DNA of 11,422 nt. It comes from JBGTBQ01 sp041749275 (lineage in GTDB: Bacteria; Acidobacteriota; Blastocatellia; Pyrinomonadales; Pyrinomonadaceae). A model generated the notes under the pieces. It worked only from the letters and a program-made list of their open reading frames with translations. It had not been told where the DNA came from and ran no database searches. Within the stretch, counting starts at the first letter, position 1. Each line of letters starts with the position of its first letter. The stretch spans positions 1 to 11,422 of the forward strand of contig JBGTBQ010000170.1 of assembly GCA_041749275.1 (NCBI GenBank), given 5' to 3'. Shown in pieces: positions 5,933 through 11,422 of the stretch. The translations under genes and the position numbers were made by a program.

Positions 5933-6859
5933 TTGAGCACGACGAACGACGAAAAAAGAGACACGCTGGTGCGCGCCGCCGCCGCCGGTGGGCAGATTCG
6001 CTGCATGGCCGCGGTGACGACAAAGACGGTCGCCGAGGCGGTCAGGAGACACGAAGCGTCGCACACCGTCGCCGCGGTGCTGGGACGGACGATGACGGGG
6101 ACGCTCCTGCTCGGCGCGGGTCAGAAGGAGTTCGACCGGTTGACGGTGCAGGTCACGTGCGACGGCCCGGTCGGCGGCGTGACGGCTGAGACGAACATGA
6201 ACGGCGAGGTGCGCGGTTATGTCCGCCACCCGGAAGCGCAGGCGCCGCTCAACGCCAACGGCAAGCTCGACGTAAGCGCCGTCGTCGGCGCGGGGACGCT
6301 GTACGTGATCTATGAATCTGGTTTCGACATCGGACTATACCGCGAGCCGTATCGCGGTTCGGTGCCGCTGGTGTCGGGCGAGATCGGTGAGGACTTCGCT
6401 TACTATCTAGCGAAGTCCGAGCAGATACCTTCGGCGGTCGAACTCGGCGTGCTGGTGCGGGCCGAGGAAACGGGCGCGTCGCTCGTCGAGGCAGCCGGCG
6501 GATTGATGATTCAGGTGATGCCCGGCGCCGACGAGAAAATCATCGCGGCGATTGAAGCGTCCGTCCCAAACGCGCCGCGCGTAACGACGCTTATCCGCGA
6601 AGGGGCGCGGCCCTCGGACATGCTCCGCGCGGCGCTCGGCGACGTGCCGTTCGAGGTGCTTGAGGAGCGCCCGGTTGGTTTCGCCTGTACGTGCTCATTT
6701 GAGCGCGTGGTGTCGCTCGTCACTTCGATTGAGCCGGGCGAGTTGGAGTTGATGTTGCATGAGGACAAGGGCGCCGCGCTCACCTGCCACTTCTGCAATG
6801 AGACCTACCGGATTGACGAGCCGGCGCTGGCGGAAATCGTGCAGAGCAGAAGCACCTGA
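5933..6859 (+). CDS. hslO: Hsp33 family redox-activated holdase chaperone
   Basis: Hsp33 is a cytoplasmic chaperone switched on by oxidation: zinc is released from four cysteines and the protein unfolds partly to hold denaturing clients. The 308-residue product carries the diagnostic C-terminal pair C252-T-C254 (FACTCS) and C285-H-F-C288 (CHFCNETY). Typical Hsp33 body motifs include TGTLLLGAGQK, CDGPVGGV and VRGYVRHP-like GEVRGYVRHP. TTG 5933 is preferred to the in-frame TTG 5894 because AGGGG lies 8 bp upstream and the protein would then begin MSTTNDEKRDTLVRA, matching where the family starts. The length is close to the usual 290. It is a single gene, divergent from nrdJ, ending at a strong terminator. 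Confidence 0.94.
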   Translation: MSTTNDEKRDTLVRAAAAGGQIRCMAAVTTKTVAEAVRRHEASHTVAAVLGRTMTGTLLLGAGQKEFDRLTVQVTCDGPVGGVTAETNMNGEVRGYVRHPEAQAPLNANGKLDVSAVVGAGTLYVIYESGFDIGLYREPYRGSVPLVSGEIGEDFAYYLAKSEQIPSAVELGVLVRAEETGASLVEAAGGLMIQVMPGADEKIIAAIEASVPNAPRVTTLIREGARPSDMLRAALGDVPFEVLEERPVGFACTCSFERVVSLVTSIEPGELELMLHEDKGAALTCHFCNETYRIDEPALAEIVQSRST

Positions 6860-6888
6860 GATGGAACTCTCGCACCAACCAAAAGCCA

Positions 6889-6924
6889 AGAGGCCGGACA
6901 TCGCGTCCGGCCTCTCTTGTTTTT
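6889..6924 (+). terminator. Rho-independent terminator after hslO, perhaps bidirectional
   Basis: AGAGGCCGGAC (6889-6899) pairs perfectly with GTCCGGCCTCT (6905-6915) around a 5-nt loop, an 11-bp stem. CTTGTTTTT follows on the plus strand. On the minus strand a TTTT run (6884-6881) follows four bases after the stem, so it may also stop transcripts from the convergent gene ending at 6940. Confidence 0.88.
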
Positions 6925-6939
6925 GCAGTTGACGAAATT

Positions 6940-7776
6940 TTATTTCGACGAAGAGCCGCCCGTCGGCAGCAGGTCGTAGTGGCCGAGTTCGCGGTTGTGC
7001 GTGTCGAGCATCCCCATTACGTCCGAGGTCTCTTCGAGCATCTGCTTGGTCATGGCGATGGAGTCCGAGAGTTGCTCGAAGTCGAGCGAGGAGACGCGCT
7101 CCGGCGTCGGGAGCGTCACGACCTGATCGTTGACGAGGCCGAAGAAGTTTTCGATTGATTGCAGTTGCCCCTCGACGAGTTTCACCGAGCGTTCCAGTTC
7201 TCCGAAGGCGGCGAGGCGGCGCTTTAAAATTTCGACGTTCGCCTGCTGGACGCGGCGCGCGCGGTCGTCGCCCGAACTCTCCACGGCGCGCTCGGCCTGC
7301 ACGAGCTGGTTCTGCACGGCCTGTCGGTTGATCGAGCGCAGGTGGTGCTTGCGCCGACGGTACACGTCGAGCAGGTCAACGAAGTCTTCCCAACGCTGCT
7401 CCAAGCTATGAATGTTTGAGGGCGGCTCCTTCGCGCCGGTGAACTTTTTGTAGTTCTCGAAAATCTGGTTCTTGAGCCACTTCAAATAGAGCACCGCCTC
7501 ACGCTCGCGCGGGTCGAAGGATTCGATCAGACGCTCGCGCATGCGGTTGCGCTGTTCGAGCAGACGCTTGCGGTTGCGCCCGTCAACGAGGCGACGGTAG
7601 AGCGAACTCGCGGGAACAGTCGCCAGATAAGCCCCCTCGGCGACGAGCGCCGCCGCGAGCGGGATGGGCGACCAAGTATAAGCCGCCGCGACTGCAAAAC
7701 CCGCCATCCCCCAAAAATTGACGGGTTCCATGAGCGCTTCTTTGAGATATTCGAGACTGATCTTTTTCTCAGCCAT
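6940..7776 (-). CDS. Unrecognised membrane-anchored coiled-coil protein, partner of pspA
   Basis: I do not recognise this 278-residue protein. After a charged N-terminus (MAEKKISLEYLKEALMEP) a hydrophobic stretch at about 19-56, broken near SPIP (36-39), could form a hairpin of two membrane helices or one long anchor; both ends would then face the cytoplasm. The remainder is mostly charged helix with likely coiled coils (about 66-110 and 150-212), an RRRKHH basic cluster (141-146) and a small polar C-terminal tail (GGSSSK). There are no cysteines and no enzyme motif. It starts 45 bp after pspA on the same strand, with only a weak AAGAG site before ATG 7776, so the two are probably co-transcribed. 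Inference: it may recruit the PspA polymer to the membrane, a role filled by PspB/PspC in enterobacteria, though no sequence likeness to those is seen. Confidence 0.82.
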   Translation of the reverse strand: MAEKKISLEYLKEALMEPVNFWGMAGFAVAAAYTWSPIPLAAALVAEGAYLATVPASSLYRRLVDGRNRKRLLEQRNRMRERLIESFDPREREAVLYLKWLKNQIFENYKKFTGAKEPPSNIHSLEQRWEDFVDLLDVYRRRKHHLRSINRQAVQNQLVQAERAVESSGDDRARRVQQANVEILKRRLAAFGELERSVKLVEGQLQSIENFFGLVNDQVVTLPTPERVSSLDFEQLSDSIAMTKQMLEETSDVMGMLDTHNRELGHYDLLPTGGSSSK

Positions 7777-7821
7777 AACACTCTTGCGTTCGATGTATAG
7801 ACGAATCCAAATTACTAAGGC

Positions 7822-8553
7822 TCACATGCTCTTATCAACGGTGTCCGCCGCCGGGAGCGCGGGCTTCTCGCGTTGGCCTTCGCCAAGCAAGCCCATCTGC
7901 TGTTTGTACTCAAGGAGCTTATCGGCGAGCTGCATATCCATCGCCTCGCGCTCGATCTCCTGCATCTGCGTGTCCACCGAGGAGGTGCCGAGTTGCATCT
8001 TGGCCTCGGCAGCGGCGGCGCGGCGGTCAATCTTGTCGCGCATCTCGTTAAAGGTCGAGGCGTCGTCGCCCAGTTCGAACGAGGCCATCGTCTGCGCGAG
8101 TTGCTCTTGCAGCTTGGCCTGCTTCGACTGGTTGATAAGCTGCATCGCCTCGGCAGTGCGCCGCTGCATCTGGAGCACGTAATTATCGCGCGCCTTGAGC
8201 GCTTGTTGGGATGCGCGGCTCGCATGTTCGAGTTGCTGGCCGGTCCGCGAGAGGTCGAGTTGCGCCTGTTGAAGCTGGCCGATGTAAGCCGTGGCGATGT
8301 CGTCGCGATTCATCTTGATCGAAGCCTTGATCTTCGAGTCAAGCTCGACGACCTGCTCCGCCAGCCGGTCTTTGTTCTTGGCGAGCAGGCGCTCGGTCGC
8401 CATCACCTGCGCGACGGAGTTATTCAACTCCGGCACGCGGTCGCGCATATCGCGGATAGTCTGTTGCAGGATCAGTTCAGGGTCTTCAGTCTTCTCGACC
8501 AGCCCACCGAACACTGCGCGCAAAGAACGTTTCAGCCTCGACCACGCTCCCAT
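7822..8553 (-). CDS. pspA: PspA/IM30 (Vipp1) family membrane-stress protein
   Basis: The 243-residue, almost wholly helical protein belongs to the ESCRT-III-like PspA/IM30 family, which polymerises on the inner face of the cytoplasmic membrane and protects it against leakage. An amphipathic N-terminal helix (MGAWSRLKRSLRAVFGGLV, 1-19) is followed by the family signature DPELILQQTIRDM (24-36) and long coiled-coil helices rich in Q, A, R and E, including LQQAQLDLSRT. The proline-bearing tail (EKPALP) is short. ATG 8553 is chosen over the upstream in-frame ATG because the family begins with this amphipathic helix and a GGAGG site lies upstream. Expression likely comes from the extended -10 at 8722-8730; no sigma54 site (TGGCAC-N5-TTGC) is visible, so control differs from that of E. 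coli psp. Confidence 0.92.
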   Translation of the reverse strand: MGAWSRLKRSLRAVFGGLVEKTEDPELILQQTIRDMRDRVPELNNSVAQVMATERLLAKNKDRLAEQVVELDSKIKASIKMNRDDIATAYIGQLQQAQLDLSRTGQQLEHASRASQQALKARDNYVLQMQRRTAEAMQLINQSKQAKLQEQLAQTMASFELGDDASTFNEMRDKIDRRAAAAEAKMQLGTSSVDTQMQEIEREAMDMQLADKLLEYKQQMGLLGEGQREKPALPAADTVDKSM

Positions 8554-8721
8554 CTCTTCTCTTCCTCCGACCGCCGTTTCGCACCGACTAACATGGTCGC
8601 GGGCGGCTTCAAATTTCCAAGCCCGGTGCATCTGGCGCTCGCGGGCATGACATAGTACGTCGCCGCGCACTGCCGGGTTGCACCCCTCATTCTTAAGGGC
8701 GAAAGACCTTCACTGCCCCAA

Positions 8722-8730
8722 AGTATAACA
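8722..8730 (-). promoter_or_regulatory. Extended -10 promoter for pspA
   Basis: The minus strand reads TGTTATACT, a TGn extended -10 with one mismatch to TATAAT. The -35 is weak: TACTTT at 17 bp or TTTACT at 19 bp. The leader to the pspA start would be about 160 nt. Confidence 0.45.
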
Positions 8731-8762
8731 GGGTTGCGGCTGGGAAAGTAAACGGTAAGCAT

Positions 8763-8804
8763 TGAGCAGTAAGAGGCCGGACGAATTTTTCTTCAAACTG
8801 CTCA
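8763..8804. repeat. Inverted repeat downstream of purD
   Basis: TGAGCAGT (8763-8770) pairs with ACTGCTCA (8797-8804) around a 26-nt loop; no T run follows on the purD strand, so a terminator role is uncertain. The adjoining CTGCTCAC / CTGCCGCTCAC pair looks like short tandem-like drift. A stretch of this region (AGAGGCCGGAC, 8772-8782) repeats one arm of the hslO terminator exactly. Confidence 0.35.
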
Positions 8805-8822
8805 CTGTCTGCCGCTCACCGT

Positions 8823-10106
8823 CTACTTGCCCACGTCGCGCCGATAGTGCACGCCGTCCCAGTGGATACGCGAGGCTGCCGTGTAGCACTGTTCGAGGGC
8901 GCGTTCGAGCGTCGCGCCCGTGGCGGTGACGCCGAGAACGCGCCCGCCGGCTGTCTGGTAAGCGCCGCCGGGCGCACGTGCCGTGCCGGCATGGAAAACC
9001 TGCACGGACGGGACGTGCGCCGCATCTTCGAGGCCGCCGATGAGAGCGCCGCTTTCTGGCCGTTCGGGATAACCGCGCGCGGCCAGTACGACGCAGGCCG
9101 AGGCGTCATCGCTCCACTCGACCTTCACTTCGCCGAGGCGGCGGCGTGCCACGGCGTCGAAGATTTCGAGCAGACTACTCCGGAGGCGGACGAGGATGGC
9201 CTGCGTTTCGGGGTCGCCGAAGCGGACGTTATATTCGAGCACGCGCGGGCCGTCGGGCGTCAGCATCAGACCGACGAAGATAATGCCGCGAAAGTTCAAC
9301 CCGTCGGCTTCGGCGCCCGCGAGCGTCGGCTCGACGATCTCCCTGATGCAGCGCGCGAGCGTCTCATCGTCCAGCACTTCGGGCGAAGTGATCGCGCCCA
9401 TGCCGCCTGTATTCGGGCCGGTGTCGCCCTCGCCCACGCGCTTGTGGTCGCGCGCCGGGGGCATCAAAACGTAGTCGTGTCCATCCGTCCAGAGGAGCAG
9501 AGAAACTTCGCGCCCCGTCAACGCCTCTTCAAGCAGGACGCGGCTGGCCGCGTCGCCGCCGACGCGACCGCCCTCCATCATCTCGACGACCGCCCGTTCA
9601 GCCTCGTCGCGCGCGCGCGCCACGACGACGCCCTTCCCGGCGGCGAGGCCGTCCGCTTTGACCACTACCGCGCTGTCCTCCCCGCCGAACTCTCCTGACC
9701 GCAAGATGTCTCGCGCCTCAGCGACCGACGCCGTGACCCGATGGCGCGCGGTCGGGATGCGATGCCGCTGCATGAAGTCTTTGGCGAAAGCCTTGCTCGA
9801 TTCGAGTCGCGCGGCCTCGCGCGGCGGCCCGGCGACAAGAAGGCCGCGACGCTCGAACTCATCCACGAGTCCCACGGCGAGCGGCGCTTCGCCGCCGACG
9901 ATGGTGAGGCCGACGCCTTCACACTCGGCGAGTTCGGCGAGCGCCGCCACATCCGTCGCGCCCACGGGCACGCACCGCGCGACCTGTTCGATGCCCGCGT
10001 TGCCCGGCGCGCAAAGGACGCTCAAAGGCACGTCGTGCGCGCCCCTGTGAAGCGCCCAGCAGAGAGCGTGCTCGCGCCCGCCCGACCCGATGACGAGAAC
10101 TTTCAT
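8823..10106 (-). CDS. purD: Phosphoribosylamine-glycine ligase (GAR synthetase)
   Basis: PurD performs the second step of purine synthesis, joining glycine to 5-phosphoribosylamine with ATP in the cytoplasm. The 427-residue product shows the whole family plan: N-domain GSGGREHAL (7-15) and GNAG (35-38); ATP-grasp domain with VVKADGLAAGKGV (148-160); DHKRVGEGDTGPNTGGMG (220-237); metal-binding EYNVRFGDPETQ (291-302, with E291 and N293); and the C-domain. The length is typical. ATG 10106 (MKVLVIGSGG) is chosen because the family always starts right at the nucleotide-binding strand; the frame continues open to 10286 but that part has no family likeness. The Shine-Dalgarno match is weak (CAGG next to ATG). 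It stands without other pur genes, and pspA follows on the same strand from its own promoter. Confidence 0.97.
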   Translation of the reverse strand: MKVLVIGSGGREHALCWALHRGAHDVPLSVLCAPGNAGIEQVARCVPVGATDVAALAELAECEGVGLTIVGGEAPLAVGLVDEFERRGLLVAGPPREAARLESSKAFAKDFMQRHRIPTARHRVTASVAEARDILRSGEFGGEDSAVVVKADGLAAGKGVVVARARDEAERAVVEMMEGGRVGGDAASRVLLEEALTGREVSLLLWTDGHDYVLMPPARDHKRVGEGDTGPNTGGMGAITSPEVLDDETLARCIREIVEPTLAGAEADGLNFRGIIFVGLMLTPDGPRVLEYNVRFGDPETQAILVRLRSSLLEIFDAVARRRLGEVKVEWSDDASACVVLAARGYPERPESGALIGGLEDAAHVPSVQVFHAGTARAPGGAYQTAGGRVLGVTATGATLERALEQCYTAASRIHWDGVHYRRDVGK

Positions 10107-10150
10107 CCTGTGAAAAATCCCCTGATTGTCTCTGAAACTTGTTGGGAAAC

Positions 10151-10187
10151 GTGTGCCGATGCTGGCACGCGGCAACACCCCTGTCAA
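10151..10187 (-). promoter_or_regulatory. Candidate purD promoter with an overlapping inverted repeat
   Basis: On the minus strand a consensus TTGACA (10187-10182) is followed, 17 bp on, only by CAGCAT, a poor -10. That hexamer overlaps the inverted repeat GTGCC/GGCAC (10153-10168, 6-nt loop, extendable to 7 pairs with a wobble). It could be an operator or just a leader hairpin. Confidence 0.3.
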
Positions 10188-10216
10188 GAATAGTGCAAAA
10201 ACTTCTCTTGTAGCTC

Positions 10217-10243
10217 TTGACACAATTTCGTGATACGTATACC
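10217..10243 (+). promoter_or_regulatory. Candidate promoter of the zinc-ribbon gene
   Basis: A consensus TTGACA (10217-10222) is followed after a short 15-bp spacer by TATACC (10238-10243). The 8-bp palindrome ATACGTAT (10233-10240) overlaps the -10. The leader would be about 205 nt. In the rest of 10244-10455 I see nothing beyond the AGGGG ribosome site at 10442-10446. Confidence 0.4.
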
Positions 10244-10455
10244 GTGCACGTTCAAAGGCGGGCGGCGGGCGTGAGGTAAGCGGCATTCACGCATTGCGCG
10301 CCGAGCAGGACTGACACGCAAGCACCCGCCTCCCCGGCAGACGGCACAAGCCGACCGTTAATCCCTCGTAGCAGCCCGGTCAGTTACCAACAGCTCTTGA
10401 GCGGCTCCCCACATGTGGTCACGCTCCGGAGTTCTTCGAGAAGGGGAATCAACAC

Positions 10456-10842
10456 ATGCCACAGGCACACCCAGCCGAAACGCCGACGAATACAAATGGA
10501 GAGTGGAGTCAGGGCGAGATGGAATTCCAAGATCGCACGATTCACTGCGTTGATTGCGGAGAGGAATTCATCTGGACAGGCGGCGAGCAGGTCTTCTTTC
10601 ACGACAAGGGTCTGAAGAATGAGCCGAAGCGCTGCAAGCCTTGCAAGCAGGCGAAGAATGAGCGACTCGCGGCCATCGCCGCCGCGCAGGCCGCGGGCGT
10701 GCGCCAGCGCATCGAGGTCACGGTCAGTTGCGCGCAGTGCGGCCAGCAGACCACCGTCCCGTTTTATCCGTCGCAGGGGCGACCCGTTTTCTGCCGCTCG
10801 TGCTTCCTCGCCATGCGTGGCCTCGAAGCTCAGACGAGTTAG
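10456..10842 (+). CDS. Tandem zinc-ribbon protein (zf-trcl-like plus CxxC-x17-CxxC)
   Basis: This 128-residue soluble protein has two separate four-cysteine sites. The first (C31-x2-C34 and C60-x2-C63) lies in a segment IHCVDCGEEFIWTGGEQVFF that resembles the probable zinc-ribbon domain zf-trcl. The second (C92-x2-C95 and C113-x2-C116) has exactly 17 residues between the pairs, the spacing of the CxxC-x17-CxxC domain family, with SQGRPVFCRSCF at its end. A helical linker (about 66-82, rich in A, Q and K) joins them. The N-terminus is polar and disordered-looking. Both families occur in small bacterial proteins of unknown role; a nucleic-acid or protein-binding function is only inferred. ATG 10456 has AGGGG nine bases upstream. 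An internal ATG (10519) is possible but lacks a better site. It is divergent from purD and probably monocistronic. Confidence 0.86.
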   Translation: MPQAHPAETPTNTNGEWSQGEMEFQDRTIHCVDCGEEFIWTGGEQVFFHDKGLKNEPKRCKPCKQAKNERLAAIAAAQAAGVRQRIEVTVSCAQCGQQTTVPFYPSQGRPVFCRSCFLAMRGLEAQTS

Positions 10843-10936
10843 CCTTTTTCACGAACTAACCGGACAACTTCACCGTCGCGCACTTATCCCCCAGAGAGCG
10901 TGTTGCTGCGTCGGTCTCCGTGCGCCTGAAAGCAAT

Positions 10937-10983
10937 GGCCGGAGGTTGATGAACAGCAGCGCGGCTTTCATCAACCTCCGGCC
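10937..10983. terminator. Long perfect hairpin between two convergent genes
   Basis: GGCCGGAGGTTGATGAA (10937-10953) pairs perfectly with its complement at 10967-10983 around a 13-nt loop that can add AGC/GCT. It is midway between the ends of the zinc-ribbon gene and the permease-like gene. Neither side has a clear T run (GTTTC on the plus side, GCTTTC on the minus), so it may act as a bidirectional terminator or protect 3' ends. Confidence 0.55.
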
Positions 10984-10998
10984 TCAGCGTTTCACATC

Positions 10999-11422
10999 TC
11001 ACCCGCCGACATGGACGGAGGGACGACGTTCCGGGTCCTCCTCCACCTGCCGCAGAATCTCCCGCGTCACCGGCGCCGTGTCCCCCTCCCCAAACGCGAT
11101 GTACCGCAATAAATAGATCAACGGATTGCCTTCGCTCCACCCAAAGTAGACGTGCGGAATTTTCCCCGTCTGGTCGCGCAGGTGCAGCAGAAATGCCGCA
11201 ATCGCGTTCGGCACCGCCGGACTGTCCGTCCGCAGCACCCGATGCCCGCCCACGTCCACGCCTCTCACCTTGAGCGCTCCTGAAAACTCCGAGGCGTCGC
11301 CCGGCGTGACTTCGAGAAAGAGAATCGGGTCGCGGGTCGGGATGTGGTTGTCCTGTCGCTTCTCGCGCTCCTTGAACTGGTATTCGGGGATGTCGCCACG
11401 GTCGCGGCGGTTGGCGACGATG
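10999..11422 (-). CDS. C-terminal part of a large protein, probably an APC-type permease (partial)
   Basis: The frame enters from the right edge of the window and ends at TGA 11001-10999, giving 141 residues. Visible segments include IPEYQFKEREKRQDNHIP, PILFLEVTPGDASEF, PNAIAAFLLHLRDQTG, PHVYFGWSEGNPLIYLLRYI, FGEGDTAPVTREILRQ and a final RRPSVHVGG. From memory, the ending (GEGD-APVTREIL, DP-RRP-VHVG) resembles the cytoplasmic tail of long APC-superfamily amino-acid transporters. No membrane helix is visible in this piece, consistent with a soluble tail, so the transporter itself would lie outside the window. An ATG at 11268 in the same frame is internal: the frame stays open to the window edge with typical coding composition. 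The coding call is strong; the product is tentative. Confidence 0.6.
   Translation of the reverse strand, partial: IVANRRDRGDIPEYQFKEREKRQDNHIPTRDPILFLEVTPGDASEFSGALKVRGVDVGGHRVLRTDSPAVPNAIAAFLLHLRDQTGKIPHVYFGWSEGNPLIYLLRYIAFGEGDTAPVTREILRQVEEDPERRPSVHVGG

Noticed and set aside
8554..8822. Sigma54 promoter for pspA
   Set aside because: I looked for TGGCAC-N5-TTGC on the minus strand and found none. The extended -10 at 8722-8730 is the better candidate.
10107..10286. 60-residue N-terminal extension of purD
   Set aside because: PurD proteins begin directly at the MKVLVIGSGG strand. The extension has no family likeness and covers promoter-like sequence.
10377..10387. 11-bp match to the IS66 end (CGGTCAGTTAC)
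   Set aside because: The match stops at both sides, lacks the outer GTAA and the inner GGGGAGAA, and no element adjoins it. Chance is the simplest explanation.

Overview
The window reads as a GC-rich bacterial chromosome segment carrying housekeeping and stress genes: class II ribonucleotide reductase, Hsp33, a PspA/IM30 protein, PurD, a double zinc-ribbon protein and the C-terminus of a permease-like protein. A patch of mobile and markedly AT-richer DNA sits at the left end. The gene set, the coding bias and the tandem zinc-ribbon protein would fit an acidobacterium of the Blastocatellia/Pyrinomonadales type. That assignment is inference only; no rRNA or other marker is present.

Layout. (1) Positions 1-2800 are a mobile zone. 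The first codons of a leftward gene (1-48) resemble the start of an ISAs1-family transposase. Next comes an AT-rich ATP-grasp ligase gene (229-996) that ends inside the terminal inverted repeat of a complete IS66-family element (993-2585, transposase 1069-2481, no tnpA/tnpB). No 8-bp target duplication is visible, and the rest of the ligase gene is missing from the window. A roughly 181-bp non-coding element with 19-bp inverted ends follows (2603-2787). (2) nrdJ (2814-5417, minus) has unusually readable control DNA: a near-consensus sigma70 promoter (TTGACA-17-TATACT), an almost perfect NrdR box just upstream with a weaker partner exactly 31 bp away, and a roughly 200-nt leader that contains a terminator-like hairpin with six U before the start codon. 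(3) hslO (Hsp33) is divergent from nrdJ and ends at a strong hairpin terminator, which also lies between it and the convergent psp-like pair. (4) That pair is pspA followed 45 bp later by an unrecognised membrane/coiled-coil gene (6940-7776). (5) purD lies upstream on the same strand. (6) A divergent zinc-ribbon gene faces the truncated permease-like gene across a 17-bp-stem hairpin.

How they fit together. nrdJ (deoxynucleotide supply) and purD (purine synthesis) are nucleotide metabolism. Hsp33 and PspA handle redox and envelope stress respectively. Gene order gives no single large operon; the only convincing co-transcribed pair is pspA plus the 278-residue protein. I see no CRISPR array, rRNA or tRNA. 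The parts most worth following are the nrdJ control region, the PspA partner protein and the IS-bounded ATP-grasp remnant.
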